NCBI GenBank assembly: GCA_900618795.1
Contig: UYJD01000016.1
Span: 124,001-188,000, forward strand
DNA: 64,000 nucleotides
Source of the DNA: Cyanodermella asteris
Taxonomy: Eukaryota; Ascomycota; Lecanoromycetes; Ostropales; Stictidaceae
Reading direction: 5' to 3'
The first letter of the stretch is position 1. Each line of letters opens with the position of its first letter. The position numbers were made by a program, and so were the translations under genes. The notes below the pieces were generated by a model, which was given only the letters and a program-made list of their open reading frames with translations, made no database searches and was not told the DNA's origin. Below are positions 23,137 to 34,881 of the stretch, piece by piece.

Positions 23137-24838
23137 TCACTCCCTCACTTGTGTCTCCCTGGCACCGTAGTTGGCCTCTCTCCTCTGCCTTCGCTCCTTT
23201 GCGCTGGTCACCAGGCTGGCTAGCGCAAAAATGCTCTCCTCGTGGCTCGGTCTGCCTTCATCAGTCTCACTCTCCTTGTCCTGTAAGGTCCTTGGCTCCG
23301 ACCTATCGGTGTCCTTCCTTGAACCCTCCACTCTAACCTTTGCCTTGCCGAACACCTCGTTGATCCAGCTATTTCCGGACTGCGGCGAAGAACCGGACCG
23401 ACTTGACATACTTGAACCGCTCCGAGGAGCATTGCTTCGCGCCGAAGGTCTGTCGCCAGCCGAGTCACTACTTGAGCGCACGAACCGGCGGGCTCGGCGT
23501 GGTGGAGGTGTAGGTGAGCCATCTTCCGGGACCGGTGTCGACGGTCGGACTGTCTGCGGCTGGCCGATGAGGGATGAAACGCAGTCGCGAAATATTTGCT
23601 CCTGGCTGGTCTTGGGGCGCAGAACGGGAACGTCGACGAGCTTCTGTGTCCGCTAACACAGAGGTCAGTATAGAACTTCATTAAAGTCTGGGGGATTTAT
23701 CGCCTACCTTGACTTCATGAGGAGCCTCTGTCTTTGTCGCAGTCTTCAAGGTGGTGCTGACGCGAATTGGGCTGTTATCGTTGAGGTAGATCGAGTTCTT
23801 TACTCTTGGTTCCTTTAATTTTGTCTCACTGTCGTCCTCTTCGTCACTGCTCAAGCTGTCTCGGGTCTGTCTGCTCAAATAGTTCTCCGACACAGTACAA
23901 TTGGCCAGGCGACGAGCGACAGAGAGCATCGCTGGTATGTGCAGTGGCGAAGGTGACAGCGGCACAGGTGCAGGTTCAGGATGATCCATCACCGTTCGAG
24001 CCTCAGCATCAGGCTTCATCGATGCGATGGAGCGCAAGCTGATGCTGGGAATGATCCTGGGCCCAATTCTCTTGATAGGTGATTTCTCATCATCGGCAGC
24101 TGCTGCTTCCTCTTCCTCGCGCTGCCTTTCAAGCTCATCCAAAGCGACCACGCCGAGCTTTTCCAGATGTGGCAGGGTGCGATACAGGTAGCGGAACGTG
24201 ACATATGGTTCATCGACTGGATCGAGAAGTGCGTACTTATAGAAACGCGTCGGTTGATCGGGCATGAGTGGTCCCGCGCCGAAAAGACCGACCGTGGCAG
24301 CATTGTCGTTCTTCCTCTTATGGAAGTCGAGATCTCCAGCTGGTTGTGTCTTGAATGAGTGTAGCTGCTCCTCTGCTCGCTTGCGTGCCCTGGCTCTGAA
24401 GAGCTTGATCTCTATCACGTCCTGCTTCGGCTCGTCGTCGCTGTCCTCCCGACTTTTGCCCCAATGAAACGTACGAGCTTCAGTACATGGTACTGCTCCT
24501 TTGTGACTCTTGGCCAGGCCTTGGTACAGCGCGAACATTGTCTTTCCACCCCATTCTTCGTCCTGACCACATCCCCAGCTGACGATGGGCCGGCCGTTGA
24601 TGGAAAGCTTGTAGTAAAAGTACTTGACATTTGGCTCGCGTGGGAAGGCGTGGTAGGCGATCCAGAATTGCGAGCTGCGATAAACAGGCACGTAGACGCT
24701 GACTATGCGCTTATCAGGGTCGTAGAGCTTCACATCTTCCTGAAATGGGTCGACTGGTCTGCCTGGTGCGTACTCGGGTAGTACTCGAGCTTCAAATTGT
24801 GAGATGAGATAGACGGTGGCCTTGTCTAGGGTTGGCAT
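23137..24838 (-). CDS. Conserved fungal protein of unknown function
   Basis: Two exons, 24838-23708 and 23652-23137, separated by a 54-nt intron (donor GTAGGC, branch CTGAC, acceptor TTAG), giving 548 residues. The N-terminal half (about 1-120) looks like a compact beta-rich domain: IVSVYVPVYRSSQFWIAY, then FYYKLSINGRPIVSWGCG and GKTMFALYQG. I have seen similar segments in uncharacterised Pezizomycotina proteins but cannot name a function. Residues 140-175 are Arg/Lys/Glu-rich. From about 230 on the protein is low complexity, with acidic patches, Ser/Pro runs and SPIKRIGPRIIPS-like basic stretches, suggesting a disordered and possibly phosphorylated tail. There is no signal peptide or membrane segment. 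Confidence 0.75.
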
Positions 24839-25677
24839 CTTTTGGTTAGCTGATCAAATTTGCAGGGCCATAAGGGAGAACAATCACACGCTGGGAGTGG
24901 AAATGGAGGTCAAGTCAGGAAGCGAGATTCAGTGCAGAGCAGGATGCGTTAGAATATTGGCCGGTGACTCTGTTCACTGCAGCCCTGGTGGGAAGGAGCG
25001 ACCTTCACCATACTTGATGCAGCGACAATGCTGCTGTGCGATTCAGCACATATTTGAGCCTGAATAACGGACTACAGTAGATAATTCGTTTTCGCGGTGT
25101 GGAATAATATACTCCAGCATTCAGGAGGGCTGCTTTCGTTGAGTGAAGGTGCCCGTTGCCTCTACCCCGTAGATTTATCCACGCATACAGATGCTGTCTC
25201 TCTCCTTTTAGTAGGGAAATGGTCAATATTCCGCCATACGCACGGAAGTCACTGCCATGCGTCGTCTGCTTTTTCGTTTCCTTACCACGTAGCGCTGGCT
25301 CTCAGCGACGGAGACACAGCAAAGCATTGCATTATGTCCGCGGGCCGGCATGTCTGGAACGGACTTTTGGCGACAAGCACATAACTTCGAAAAAGACGAA
25401 TAAATGATGTCTTCAAATGAATTTTTGGGGGAGAGATATTGTTGTCTTGTTCGTCCACCCTTACATTCGATACCATTTCGACTTCACGATCTTGATACTT
25501 TGGAATTTTCTCTGAGGGCGATCGACCATATTTCGCAGGCCCTGATGAGATCATACGCTCCATTGATTAAGGTGGCTCAAAAAGGGTGACCTTGCTGCAA
25601 AGTGAATAGATGTGCCAGCATCCCGCTCGAGCCTACGCTGAGTCATCAAGCCCAGCCCTCTGTGGCGACCCAATCGC
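24839..25677. other. Intergenic, no gene recognised
   Basis: The right part is the upstream region of the unknown gene at 23137-24838. Small open frames only, no repeats. Confidence 0.4.
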
Positions 25678-26190
25678 TCAATTGAGCAGATCAGCAGTAC
25701 TTAGATAGGTCATTTCCAATAATCTTCCCAGAGAATTGAGGCGGTGCCGCGAAAAAACCCCACTATCAAGTCCAACTACTTTGACGTCGTCCACCGGTAA
25801 GGGCTGTGTAGCAAACAACATGCCCAAACCACTCTGCATATTCGCAGCCCAACCCACATTCGGCGATCCGTTCCATGTCACTGTCCCAGTCGGCAAACTC
25901 GAAACAGGCAGTCGGCCTTGGACAGCTAGCGCTCTGAGGAGAGTAAAGTCCACCGAACACGGTGATCCATCTGCAAGTAACCATCTTCCTACGAGGCCTC
26001 GGGGTGAAGCCCAAATGATTCTCTGGGTCGTGAGACATGACAGGAAGTCCGTCCAGGTCGGGAAACAGACTGACGAAGGAGTCATCGATCTTCAGCTGGC
26101 CGCTGTCTACCATCTTCATAAGAATAAAAGGCGCCCCCCATCTACCGGCTGCGCCAAGATGCGTAGTGGTATCGAGATCGATTTGCGGGG
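25678..26190 (-). pseudogene. Remnant of a class C beta-lactamase-like serine hydrolase
   Basis: Two out-of-phase minus-strand frames carry different ends of one protein family. The upstream part reads DAPQIDLDTTTHL, then LMKMVDSGQLKIDDS and LFPDLDGLPVM, like the segment around the N-terminal catalytic region of fungal beta-lactamase/transesterase proteins. The SxxK nucleophile motif (normally ASATK before the helix ending in MKMVD) is not there. The downstream part reads GTVTWNGSPNVGWAANMQSG and LGMLFATQPLPVDD, like the family's C-terminal WxGxPNxxW and FATQxLPPGD stretch. About 200 residues of the middle are absent and the two parts are in different frames, so no functional enzyme can be made. 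The N-terminal limit is uncertain and may reach further upstream. Confidence 0.6.
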
Positions 26191-26796
26191 CATCGCTGTC
26201 GAAGCACTGCCGACCGGCTGCATTTTTGTGCAGTTTTTCTCCTGCACGATATCAGGATTGCTGTTGGGCGAGATGTTGATGTATTTAGCGCGGCCAGCAA
26301 TACAATCACTAGCAGCGAAGCTGTGCTCACCGCCTCCGCAGCTGTCTGGCCGTTGATGGGGCTGATTTGCGCTCTCCCAACCGCTTTTACGTGGAAACGG
26401 ACTAAGGTTTCCATGTTCAGTGACTACCAGGGGCATCATGCAGGTTCGCAAGCCTGCGGTTGGCTGCAGCCAACGAGAACCGGTGAACAGCTGGAGTCGA
26501 TGGCGGAGTTCTAGCCGGGCGCCCTGCCGAGCCCCACGTAAAATGTCTCGATCCGGCTTAGTCCAAGCTCTGTTTCTTCGAGGCTTTTCACCCTCCATGG
26601 CGTCAGGGTCTGAGCTCCTCGACCGTGTCTGTGAAATTTCTGTCCGCAAATTTTTGGAAGCTTCTCTTGTTCATGTTTATGATGTGAGAACACCGCAATC
26701 ACGTCCTCACCCTCTCACCACAATACCAGCTTCTCTGCTGGGTTTTGCTCCAGCTGATGGCAAGCGCGTGATCGCTGGGCACACACACCATCAACA
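26191..26796. other. Spacer between the hydrolase remnant and pyrABCN
   Basis: No further family-like segment is seen. The last 200 nt before 26797 should hold the pyrABCN promoter and 5' UTR (pyrimidine-rich around 26690-26740). Confidence 0.35.
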
Positions 26797-29700
26797 ATGG
26801 CTTCCAGCGCGCTGGCCAACGGTGCTAGCTCCGACCTTGCCTCGAGTTCCACCTCGAAGCAGGTGAATGGATTGCTGCCTTTTAGTGGCCGTAACTGGCA
26901 TTCCAACCACCAGCGCAAGCGAATGCGACTAGATCTGCAAGATGGAAAGACCTACGCTGGTTACTCTTTCGGAGCAGACAAGAGCATCACTGGAGAGCTC
27001 GTTTTCCAGACCGGCATGGTCGGTTATCCCGAGTCGTTGACAGATCCGTCCTACCGCGGCCAGATCCTTGTCATCACCTTTCCTCTGGTCGGCAACTATG
27101 GTGTGCCTGACAGGAAAGCAGTCGACGACCTTCTGTCGGACGTCCCAGCTCACTTCGAGTCCTTTGAGATACATGTAGCGGGTCTCATCGTTGCCTCGTA
27201 CGCGGATGAGGAATTCTCCCACCATCTCGCGACTTCGTCCTTGGGAACTTGGTTGAAGGAGCAGAATGTCCCCGCTCTCTATGGCGTCGACACAAGAAGT
27301 CTCACGAAACGCATTCGAGAAGAGGGCAGCATGCTGGGAAAGCTGCGGTTGGAGGCATCCGCACACAAGCCGAATGGCCACTTGGCGGACGGCGCCCCGA
27401 TCAACCCTGAATACGAAGACGTTCAATGGGTAGACCCGAACCAGACCAACCTCGTTGCGCAGGGTAAGCGATCTTTGTGCATGATAGTAGTCGACACATT
27501 TCTGACGGGATCATAGTGTCTTGTACCGAGCCAAAGCTCTACAAACCCGATCCATCCGTCGCTTTGAAGCACCCGTCCGGTCGTCCCGTTCGTGTCGTCA
27601 CAGTAGATGTTGGGTTGAAATACAACCAACTGCGATGCCTCGTCAGGAGAGGCGTAGAAGTTTTGCGAGTGCCCTGGAATTACGACTTTCCCAAGCTTGC
27701 AGGCAAAGACTATGACGGACTATTCCTGTCCAACGGTCCTGGTGATCCAGCGACCCTGAAAGAGACGGTGGAGCACATCAGACAAGCTCTGAAAGAAGCC
27801 CGGACGCCAATCTTCGGTATCTGTCTGGGGCACCAGCTTCTTGCAAGGGCTTCTGGCGCTTCTACAATCAAGATGAAGTTCGGTAACCGAGGTGCCAACA
27901 TCCCCTGCACGAACCGAATCTCTGGGCGTTGCTATATCACATCTCAGAATCACGGATATGCGGTCGATGCCTTGAACTTACCGGAAGGCTGGGAAGAGCT
28001 CTTTGTCAACGCCAACGACGGTAGTAACGAGGGTATCAGGCACGTCAGCCGCCCATATTTCAGTGTACAGTTCCATCCGGAGCATGCTCCTGGCCCGCAA
28101 GACACCGAATTCCTGTTCGACGTCTTCATCAACACCATCACGCAGAGTCTGTCGGATGGCGCTGTCATGAAGCAGCCCGTCAAATTCCCCGGAGGTACTG
28201 CGGACGAGAACGAACGCCTGCACCCTCGACTTCTTCCCAAGAAAGTTTTGGTTCTTGGTAGTGGTGGGTTGAGCATCGGTCAAGCTGGCGAGTTCGACTA
28301 CTCGGGTAGCCAAGCTATCAAGGCACTAAAAGAGGAGGGCATATACACCATCCTTATCAACCCGAACATTGCCACGATCCAGACATCAAAGGGTCTCGCC
28401 GACAAGGTCTACTTTCTTCCCGTTAATGCTGAGCATGTGCGGAAAGTGATCAAGCATGAGCGGCCTGATGCTATCTACTGTACATTTGGTGGTCAGACTG
28501 CCTTGCAAGTCGGTATCCAGCTCAAGGACGAATTCGAATCCCTGGGAGTCAAGGTGCTCGGCACTCCGATCGACACTATCATCACGACAGAAGATCGCGA
28601 GCTGTTCGCCCGTAGCATGGACTCGATTGGCGAGAAGTGCGCCAAATCATCATCGGCTAACACCGTTGAAGAAGCACTGAAAGCCGTCAAGAGCATCGGG
28701 TACCCCGTCATTGTTCGCGCTGCATATGCCCTCGGAGGCCTGGGAAGTGGGTTCGCTAATAACGAAGCTGAGCTTGTCGATCTCTGCAGCAAGGCTTTTG
28801 CTGCTTCGCCTCAAGTGTTGGTGGAGAGGAGTATGAAAGGATGGAAGGAGATCGAGTACGAGGTTGTCCGCGATGCCTACGATTCATGCATCACAGTGTG
28901 TAATATGGAGAACTTTGACCCTCTCGGTATTCACACTGGTGACTCGATCGTTGTTGCCCCCTCGCAGACCTTGTCTGACGAGGACTACAACATGTTAAGG
29001 AGGACGGCGGTCAATGTGATCCGGCATTTGGGCGTTGTTGGAGAGTGCAATATCCAGTACGCCCTCAATCCGACTTCCAAAGAATACTGCATCATCGAGG
29101 TCAATGCTCGATTGTCGAGATCGTCTGCGCTGGCTTCCAAAGCTACTGGATACCCGCTCGCGTTCGTTGCGGCCAAGCTCGGGCTCAACATTCCCCTGAA
29201 CGAGATCAAGAACTCCGTCACGAAGGTGACTTGTGCTTGCTTCGAACCGTCCCTTGACTACGTTGTGGTCAAGATCCCGCGATGGGACCTGAAGAAGTTC
29301 ACCAGAGTCAACGCTGCCCTAGGCTCGTCTATGAAGAGTGTCGGTGAAGTCATGAGCATCGGGCGAACCTTCGAAGAAGCTATACAGAAAGCCATCCGAT
29401 CCATCGACTTCCACAATCTCGGCTTCAACGAAACAGAGCAGGCTCTGATGAGCATTGACCAGGAGCTACAAACACCGTCTGATCAGCGAATGTTTGCTAT
29501 TGCGAATGCCATGGCCAGCGGATACTCCGTCGACAAGATCTGGGAAATGACGAACATAGACAAGTGGTTCTTGCACCGGTTGAAGGGTCTTAGCGACTTT
29601 GCCAAGTACATGACCTCCTTTGACCTTGCAAGCATTCCCGCGCAGCTCATCCTGTCGGCGAAGCAGCTTGGCTTCTCCGACCGACAGCTCGCCAAGTTCT

Positions 29701-32700
29701 GGAACTCGTCCGAAGGTGCGGTCCGAACTAAGCGTGTCGAAGCAAAGATCATGCCATTTGTCAAGCAAATCGATACCGTCGCGGCCGAGTTCCCCGCTCA
29801 TACAAATTATCTTTATTTAACATTCAACGGTACGGAGCACGATGTCGACTTCGATGACCACGGTACTATGGTGCTTGGTTCTGGTTGCTACCGTATCGGG
29901 TCGTCTGTCGAGTTCGATTGGTGCTCAGTTAGGGCGATTCGGACGCTTCGGGCTCAGGGCCAAAAGACCATCATGGTCAATTGCAACCCGGAAACAATCA
30001 GCACCGACTATGACGAAGCCGACAGACTCTACTTCGAGAACTTGAATATTGAGCAGATCATGGACATCTACCAGCTTGAGTCCTCCAGCGGCGTCATCAT
30101 TTCTATGGGTGGACAAGCTCCAAACAACATTGCTCTGCCTCTCTACCGCATGAATGTCAAAATTCTGGGAACATCACCCGAGATGATTGACAGCGCCGAG
30201 AATCGATACAAGTTCTCCCGCATGCTTGATAACATTGGCGTCGATCAGCCGGCCTGGAAGGAATTGGCCAGCTTCGAAGAGGCCGCCGAGTTCGCCGAGA
30301 AGGTCACCTACCCCGTGCTGGTGAGACCGTCCTACGTGCTGAGTGGTGCCGCGATGAACACTGTCTACTCCCGAAACGATTTGAACGCGTTCTTGAGCCA
30401 GGCCAAAGAGGTCTCAAGAGACCACCCTGTGGTGTTGAGTAAGTACATCGAAAATGCCAAGGAAATCGAGATGGATGCCGTTGCTCTGAACGGTAAGATG
30501 GTCGGCCATTTCATCTCGGAGCATGTCGAGAATGCTGGAGTCCACTCTGGAGATGCCACTCTCATTTTACCGCCCCAAGATTTGGAGCCCGTGACAATCG
30601 CTAGGATCGAGGAGGCAACGAGCAAGATTGCCAATGCCCTCAACATTACAGGTCCTTTCAACATCCAGTTCATTGCCAAAGACAACGACATCAAGGTCAT
30701 CGAATGTAATGTTCGTGCGTCTCGGTCATGCCCCTTCGTCTCAAAGACAATGGGAGTCGATCTCATCGAGATGGCGACAAAGGCCATGACCGGACAGCCT
30801 TTCACGGCTTATCCTCCAGTCAATATTCCCAAGGACTATGTTGGCGTCAAAGTGCCGCAATTTTCCTTCTCCCGTTTGTCTGGGGCCGATCCTGTGCTTG
30901 GTGTCGAGATGGCTTCAACTGGAGAGGTCGCTTGCTTCGGTCGTGACAAATACGAGGCTTACATTAAGGCATTGATTTCGACAGGATTCAAACTGCCGCG
31001 CAAGAACATCCTGCTTTCCATTGGCACGTTCAAGGAAAAGGCCGAGCTGCTACCATCAATCCAGAGCCTATACCGTATGGGCTACAACATGTTTGCCACT
31101 GCTGGTACAGCCGATTTCTTGCAAGAGCACAATATCCCCGTCAAGTTCCTGGAGAGTTTGGACAACCCGTCTGAGCAGCGACCTGAGTTCTCGCTCAATC
31201 AACATCTCGCCAACAACATGATTGACCTTTACATCAACTTGCCATCCAGCAACAAGTTCAGACGTCCGGCGAACTACACCAGTACAGGCTACCGAACCAG
31301 ACGGATGGCAGTCGATTACCAGGTCCCTCTTGTCACGAATGTTAAGAACGCCAAGATCCTCATCGAGGCCCTAGCCAGAGCTTACGACTTGAACATTCTA
31401 CCCATCGACGCCCAGAGCAGCCACCGGGTCGTCTCACTTCCAGGATTGGTCAATGTGTCTGCATTCGTTCCGGGCGTGACAAGTCGCGAGAACTACGACC
31501 TCGAGCTTGTCAGTAAAGCTTCCATTGCAGCTGGATTTAGCATGATTCGGGTCTTGCCGCTCGGAACAGACGGCTCCATTACAGATGCACGAGCTCTCAA
31601 GATTGCTCAGGCCAACAGTCGTGCAGGCTCATACTGCGACTTTAACTTCTCGGTCGCAGCCACTGCCACGAACGCGGAACAAATCAGCCAGGTCGTCAAC
31701 CAGGTCGGCTCTCTGTTCATGCCTTTCAATCAGCTATCAAACAACGTCAACAAAGTCGGAGCCATGACTGCACACTTTGAGGCCTGGCCATCGTCGAAGG
31801 CGATCGTGACCGATGCGAAAACCACTGATTTGGCCTCTATCCTTCTCCTTGCCAGCCTCCACAACCGCAAGCTTCATGTCACTGAAGTAACGACTGCGGC
31901 AGATATTCACATCCTGGAACTTGCGAAGGCCAAGGGCATGAAGGTTACCTGCGATGTTTCGGTATTTGCGCTCTTCTTCTCCCAGAAGGATTTCCCCGAG
32001 TGTTCTACTCTGCCTTCTGAGGCAGATCAGAAGGCACTCTGGGAGCATTTGAACACCATTGACGTCTTCTCTGTCGGCTGCCTGCCCTACCAGATCGCGC
32101 TTGCTGCGAAGCAGACCGCTGTCCCAACGGTCGGCATTGCTGATGCTCTTCCGTTATTGCTGACGGCCGTTTCTGACGGACGATTGACCATGGACGACAT
32201 CAAGACGAGGATGCACGACAACCCTACACGAATCTTCGAGCTTCATGAGCAGGATGCAACCACTGTGGAGGTCGAAGTTGACCGAGCTTACATCCTGCAA
32301 TCTTCTAAGGTCTGGAGCCCCTTGGTCGGCCGGAGGCTGGCTGGCAGTGTCAGCCGTGTTACTTTCCATGGCCGAACAGCCTGCCTTGACGGTGAACTGA
32401 CAGCCGAAGCACCAGGCGGCAAGGACATGTCAACTCACACGCTGGGACCATTCTCACCTGCTGTCGAGCCAACGAGCACATTCTCTCCTGTTGTCGGACC
32501 TCATCCTGAGCCTCTTTCGACTAGACGAACATCGCTGGTAGCTTCGCAAGGACGTCCTCGCACCTCAGAAGCGCCAACGCCCGTCGCACAACCAGCCATG
32601 CCGGCATCCGTTCTCGGTGGGGACCTGCCAGCGCCACTGTATCCATCACTAGAGTACTCCAACCTGCCGACTCTTCTTGCTTCTTCACCATTCAAGCAGC

Positions 32701-33620
32701 GCCATGTCCTTTCAGTCAAGCATTTCACGCATCAAGAAGTCCACCATCTGTTCACAGTGGCACAGGAGATGCGCCATGGTGTCGAGCGGCAAGGCGTGCT
32801 CGACGTCCTGAAGAGCAAGGTGCTCTGCACGCTGTTCTACGAGCCGTCAACAAGGACTTCAGCCTCATTCGATGCCGCCATGCAGCGACTTGGTGGCCGC
32901 ACGATCGCGATTGCCACATCACACTCTTCCGCCCAGAAGGGAGAGAGCTTGGCTGATACGTTGAAAACTCTGGCCTGCTATGGCGACGCCGTTGTTCTTC
33001 GCCATCCGGAGGCATCGTCCGCTGATATTGCAAAGAAGTTCTCTCCTGTTCCGGTCATTAACGGTGGCAACGGATCGGTGGAGCACCCAACCCAGGCTTT
33101 CCTTGATCTTTTCACCATTCGTGAAGAGCTGGGCTCGGTGAAACGAAACATGGTTATCACCTTCGCTGGCGACCTTCGCTATGGCCGCACTGTCCACAGC
33201 CTGGTCCGCCTACTTGAGCTCTACAACGAGACGCGCTCCGTCCGCATCCAGCTAGTCAGCCCGAAAGCGCTCGCCCTGCCCGCCGACATCCGACACGAGA
33301 TGGAGAAGTCAGGTCGCCTCATCGCTGAAGCTGAGACTCTGACTCCCGAAATCATCAAGAGGACTGATGTTCTGTACTGCACACGTGTGCAGAAAGAGCG
33401 TTTTCCGAGCTTGGAAGAGTACGAGAGACTCAAAGACAGCATCATTGTCGACAATAGAGTGCTCAAGCTGGCCAAGGAGAGCATGATCATTTTGCACCCG
33501 TTGCCCAGGAACAGGGAGATTCACGAGGAGGTTGATTATGACCCTCGCGCCACATATTTCCGACAGATGCGTTATGGCATGTATATTCGCATGGCGTTGC
33601 TTGCACTTGTTCTGTCATAG
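26797..33620 (+). CDS. pyrABCN: Multifunctional carbamoyl-phosphate synthase / aspartate carbamoyltransferase (URA2 / pyrABCN)
   Basis: Two exons, 26797-27463 and 27517-33620, with a 53-nt intron; G|TG codes Val223. The protein is 2256 residues, normal for fungi. It catalyses the first two steps of pyrimidine synthesis in the cytosol: Gln, bicarbonate and ATP to carbamoyl phosphate, then carbamoyl aspartate. Order of domains: glutaminase (about 45-430; catalytic Cys325 in GICLGHQ, His409 in QFHPEH), the two ATP-grasp halves of the synthetase from about 464 ([21 protein letters not shown]; second half [17 protein letters not shown]), the UMP/UTP-responsive region, a dihydroorotase-like domain, a Pro/Ser-rich linker (about 1880-1940), and the transcarbamoylase from about 1952 ([12 protein letters not shown] carbamoyl-phosphate loop; [14 protein letters not shown]). 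The dihydroorotase metal motif HVH is replaced by SAF near residue 1537, so that domain is inactive, as known for fungal CAD. A separate pyrD-type enzyme elsewhere must do that step. Confidence 0.97.
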
Positions 33621-34881
33621 ACATTTGGGCTGGCGATTTGACACGAGAAAGGTCCGAAAAAGTTAGTATGTGGTTGGAGAAAGCTCTTGGCTGGCTTTGT
33701 GGATAGTCCCCTGTCTGAAATAGAGCCTGTTTTTATGGTGGCAACATGGGGTTTAGATTGTGGTAATTACAGTAGAATCCGATAGATTGCAATTTCGAGA
33801 TCAGTCAACGGACTGCTCAAGCTTTCTGCCCCATGACAAGTGATAACGTACAAGTACTGGCACAAGTGGTTCACCAAATGTGGTACTACTCAAACGCCAC
33901 TTCTGCGTACTCGATTGTCTCGATTCGGCACAAAGCACATACGGCGGGACGAAGCGTTGAGATCTGACAGTGTTATCGATTGCGCACTGTCCCTTTTGAG
34001 CTGGTATGCGTACAGGCCGTATCCATGTTTGACAGATGGATCTGTCCGCAATCCGCATACAGCTGGTGATTGGCCAAGATCAGCCTCTCACCACTCGACG
34101 TACATGAATCCGGCGGCGCGATATAGGTATTGGGCCTCAGTACATCGCATTGCGCCTGCATTTCCCACACGTCGAGAGCATCACATCGGATCAGTAAAAG
34201 ACGACCACGCGACCAAGGGTCAAAACGTGCATAAGTACGAAGCACTACATTTTCAGCTACAGGCGGATCCAGAGGCGAGGCTTTTCGAGAACTCACACGA
34301 TTATATTGTCCGCGAACACTGGCCGGAGAGACGCCTGACCTCTGCCCGCACCTTCACATATCGAATGAGAAGGTTGCTGTGCGTGCGCGCTACGGCTCAT
34401 ATCACATACGCAACTAACGAACGTTGCCAAGATGGAATCAAATGTCCAAGTGAAGTCAAGGCTTGGTGCGCAATGTCGTCATGGACAAAACAGGGATGCT
34501 GCCGGGAGCAAAGCCGATCGAATTCCCGCTCATCTGCAGGCGCATCCTCGCATCGGACGAATTGGCTTCTGACTCTCCCGTGGTGACATCGTTCAAGCCC
34601 ATCCTCGACTACGCGAGGTGTCGCGAAGGGTCATGTGTATGTTGTACACGCCCTTGCCTGTTCGTGTGCCTTGTAGCGCGGCAAGTTCTCTCGTTTCCCT
34701 TGCTGGCTAGCAGCCTCTTCACTCTTTGGTGTGGCCCGATTTCGAGGCCCTGTACTTTACATGAGCTTTGCATCTTGGTACTCTAGCGTGCATCTTTAAA
34801 CGAATCTCTTTCTTCTTCGATAAGCTGTAGCTAGGGTGGAGTGCTGCTGTGATCTTTACCTATACCCGGCACTGTCCTGTG
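33621..34881. other. Intergenic, no gene accepted
   Basis: A 248-codon plus-strand frame (33840-34586) opens with GTG, not ATG, and its first Met is about 87 codons in. The peptide is rich in Arg, Cys, His and Trp without a domain, so I treat it as chance. The right part is the promoter of the Uve1 gene; it has a GATAAG-type motif near 34818-34824 of uncertain meaning. Confidence 0.4.

Noticed and set aside
33840-34586. A 248-codon frame between pyrABCN and uve1
   Set aside because: It starts with GTG and has no early Met, no domain and an Arg/Cys/His/Trp-heavy composition typical of chance frames.
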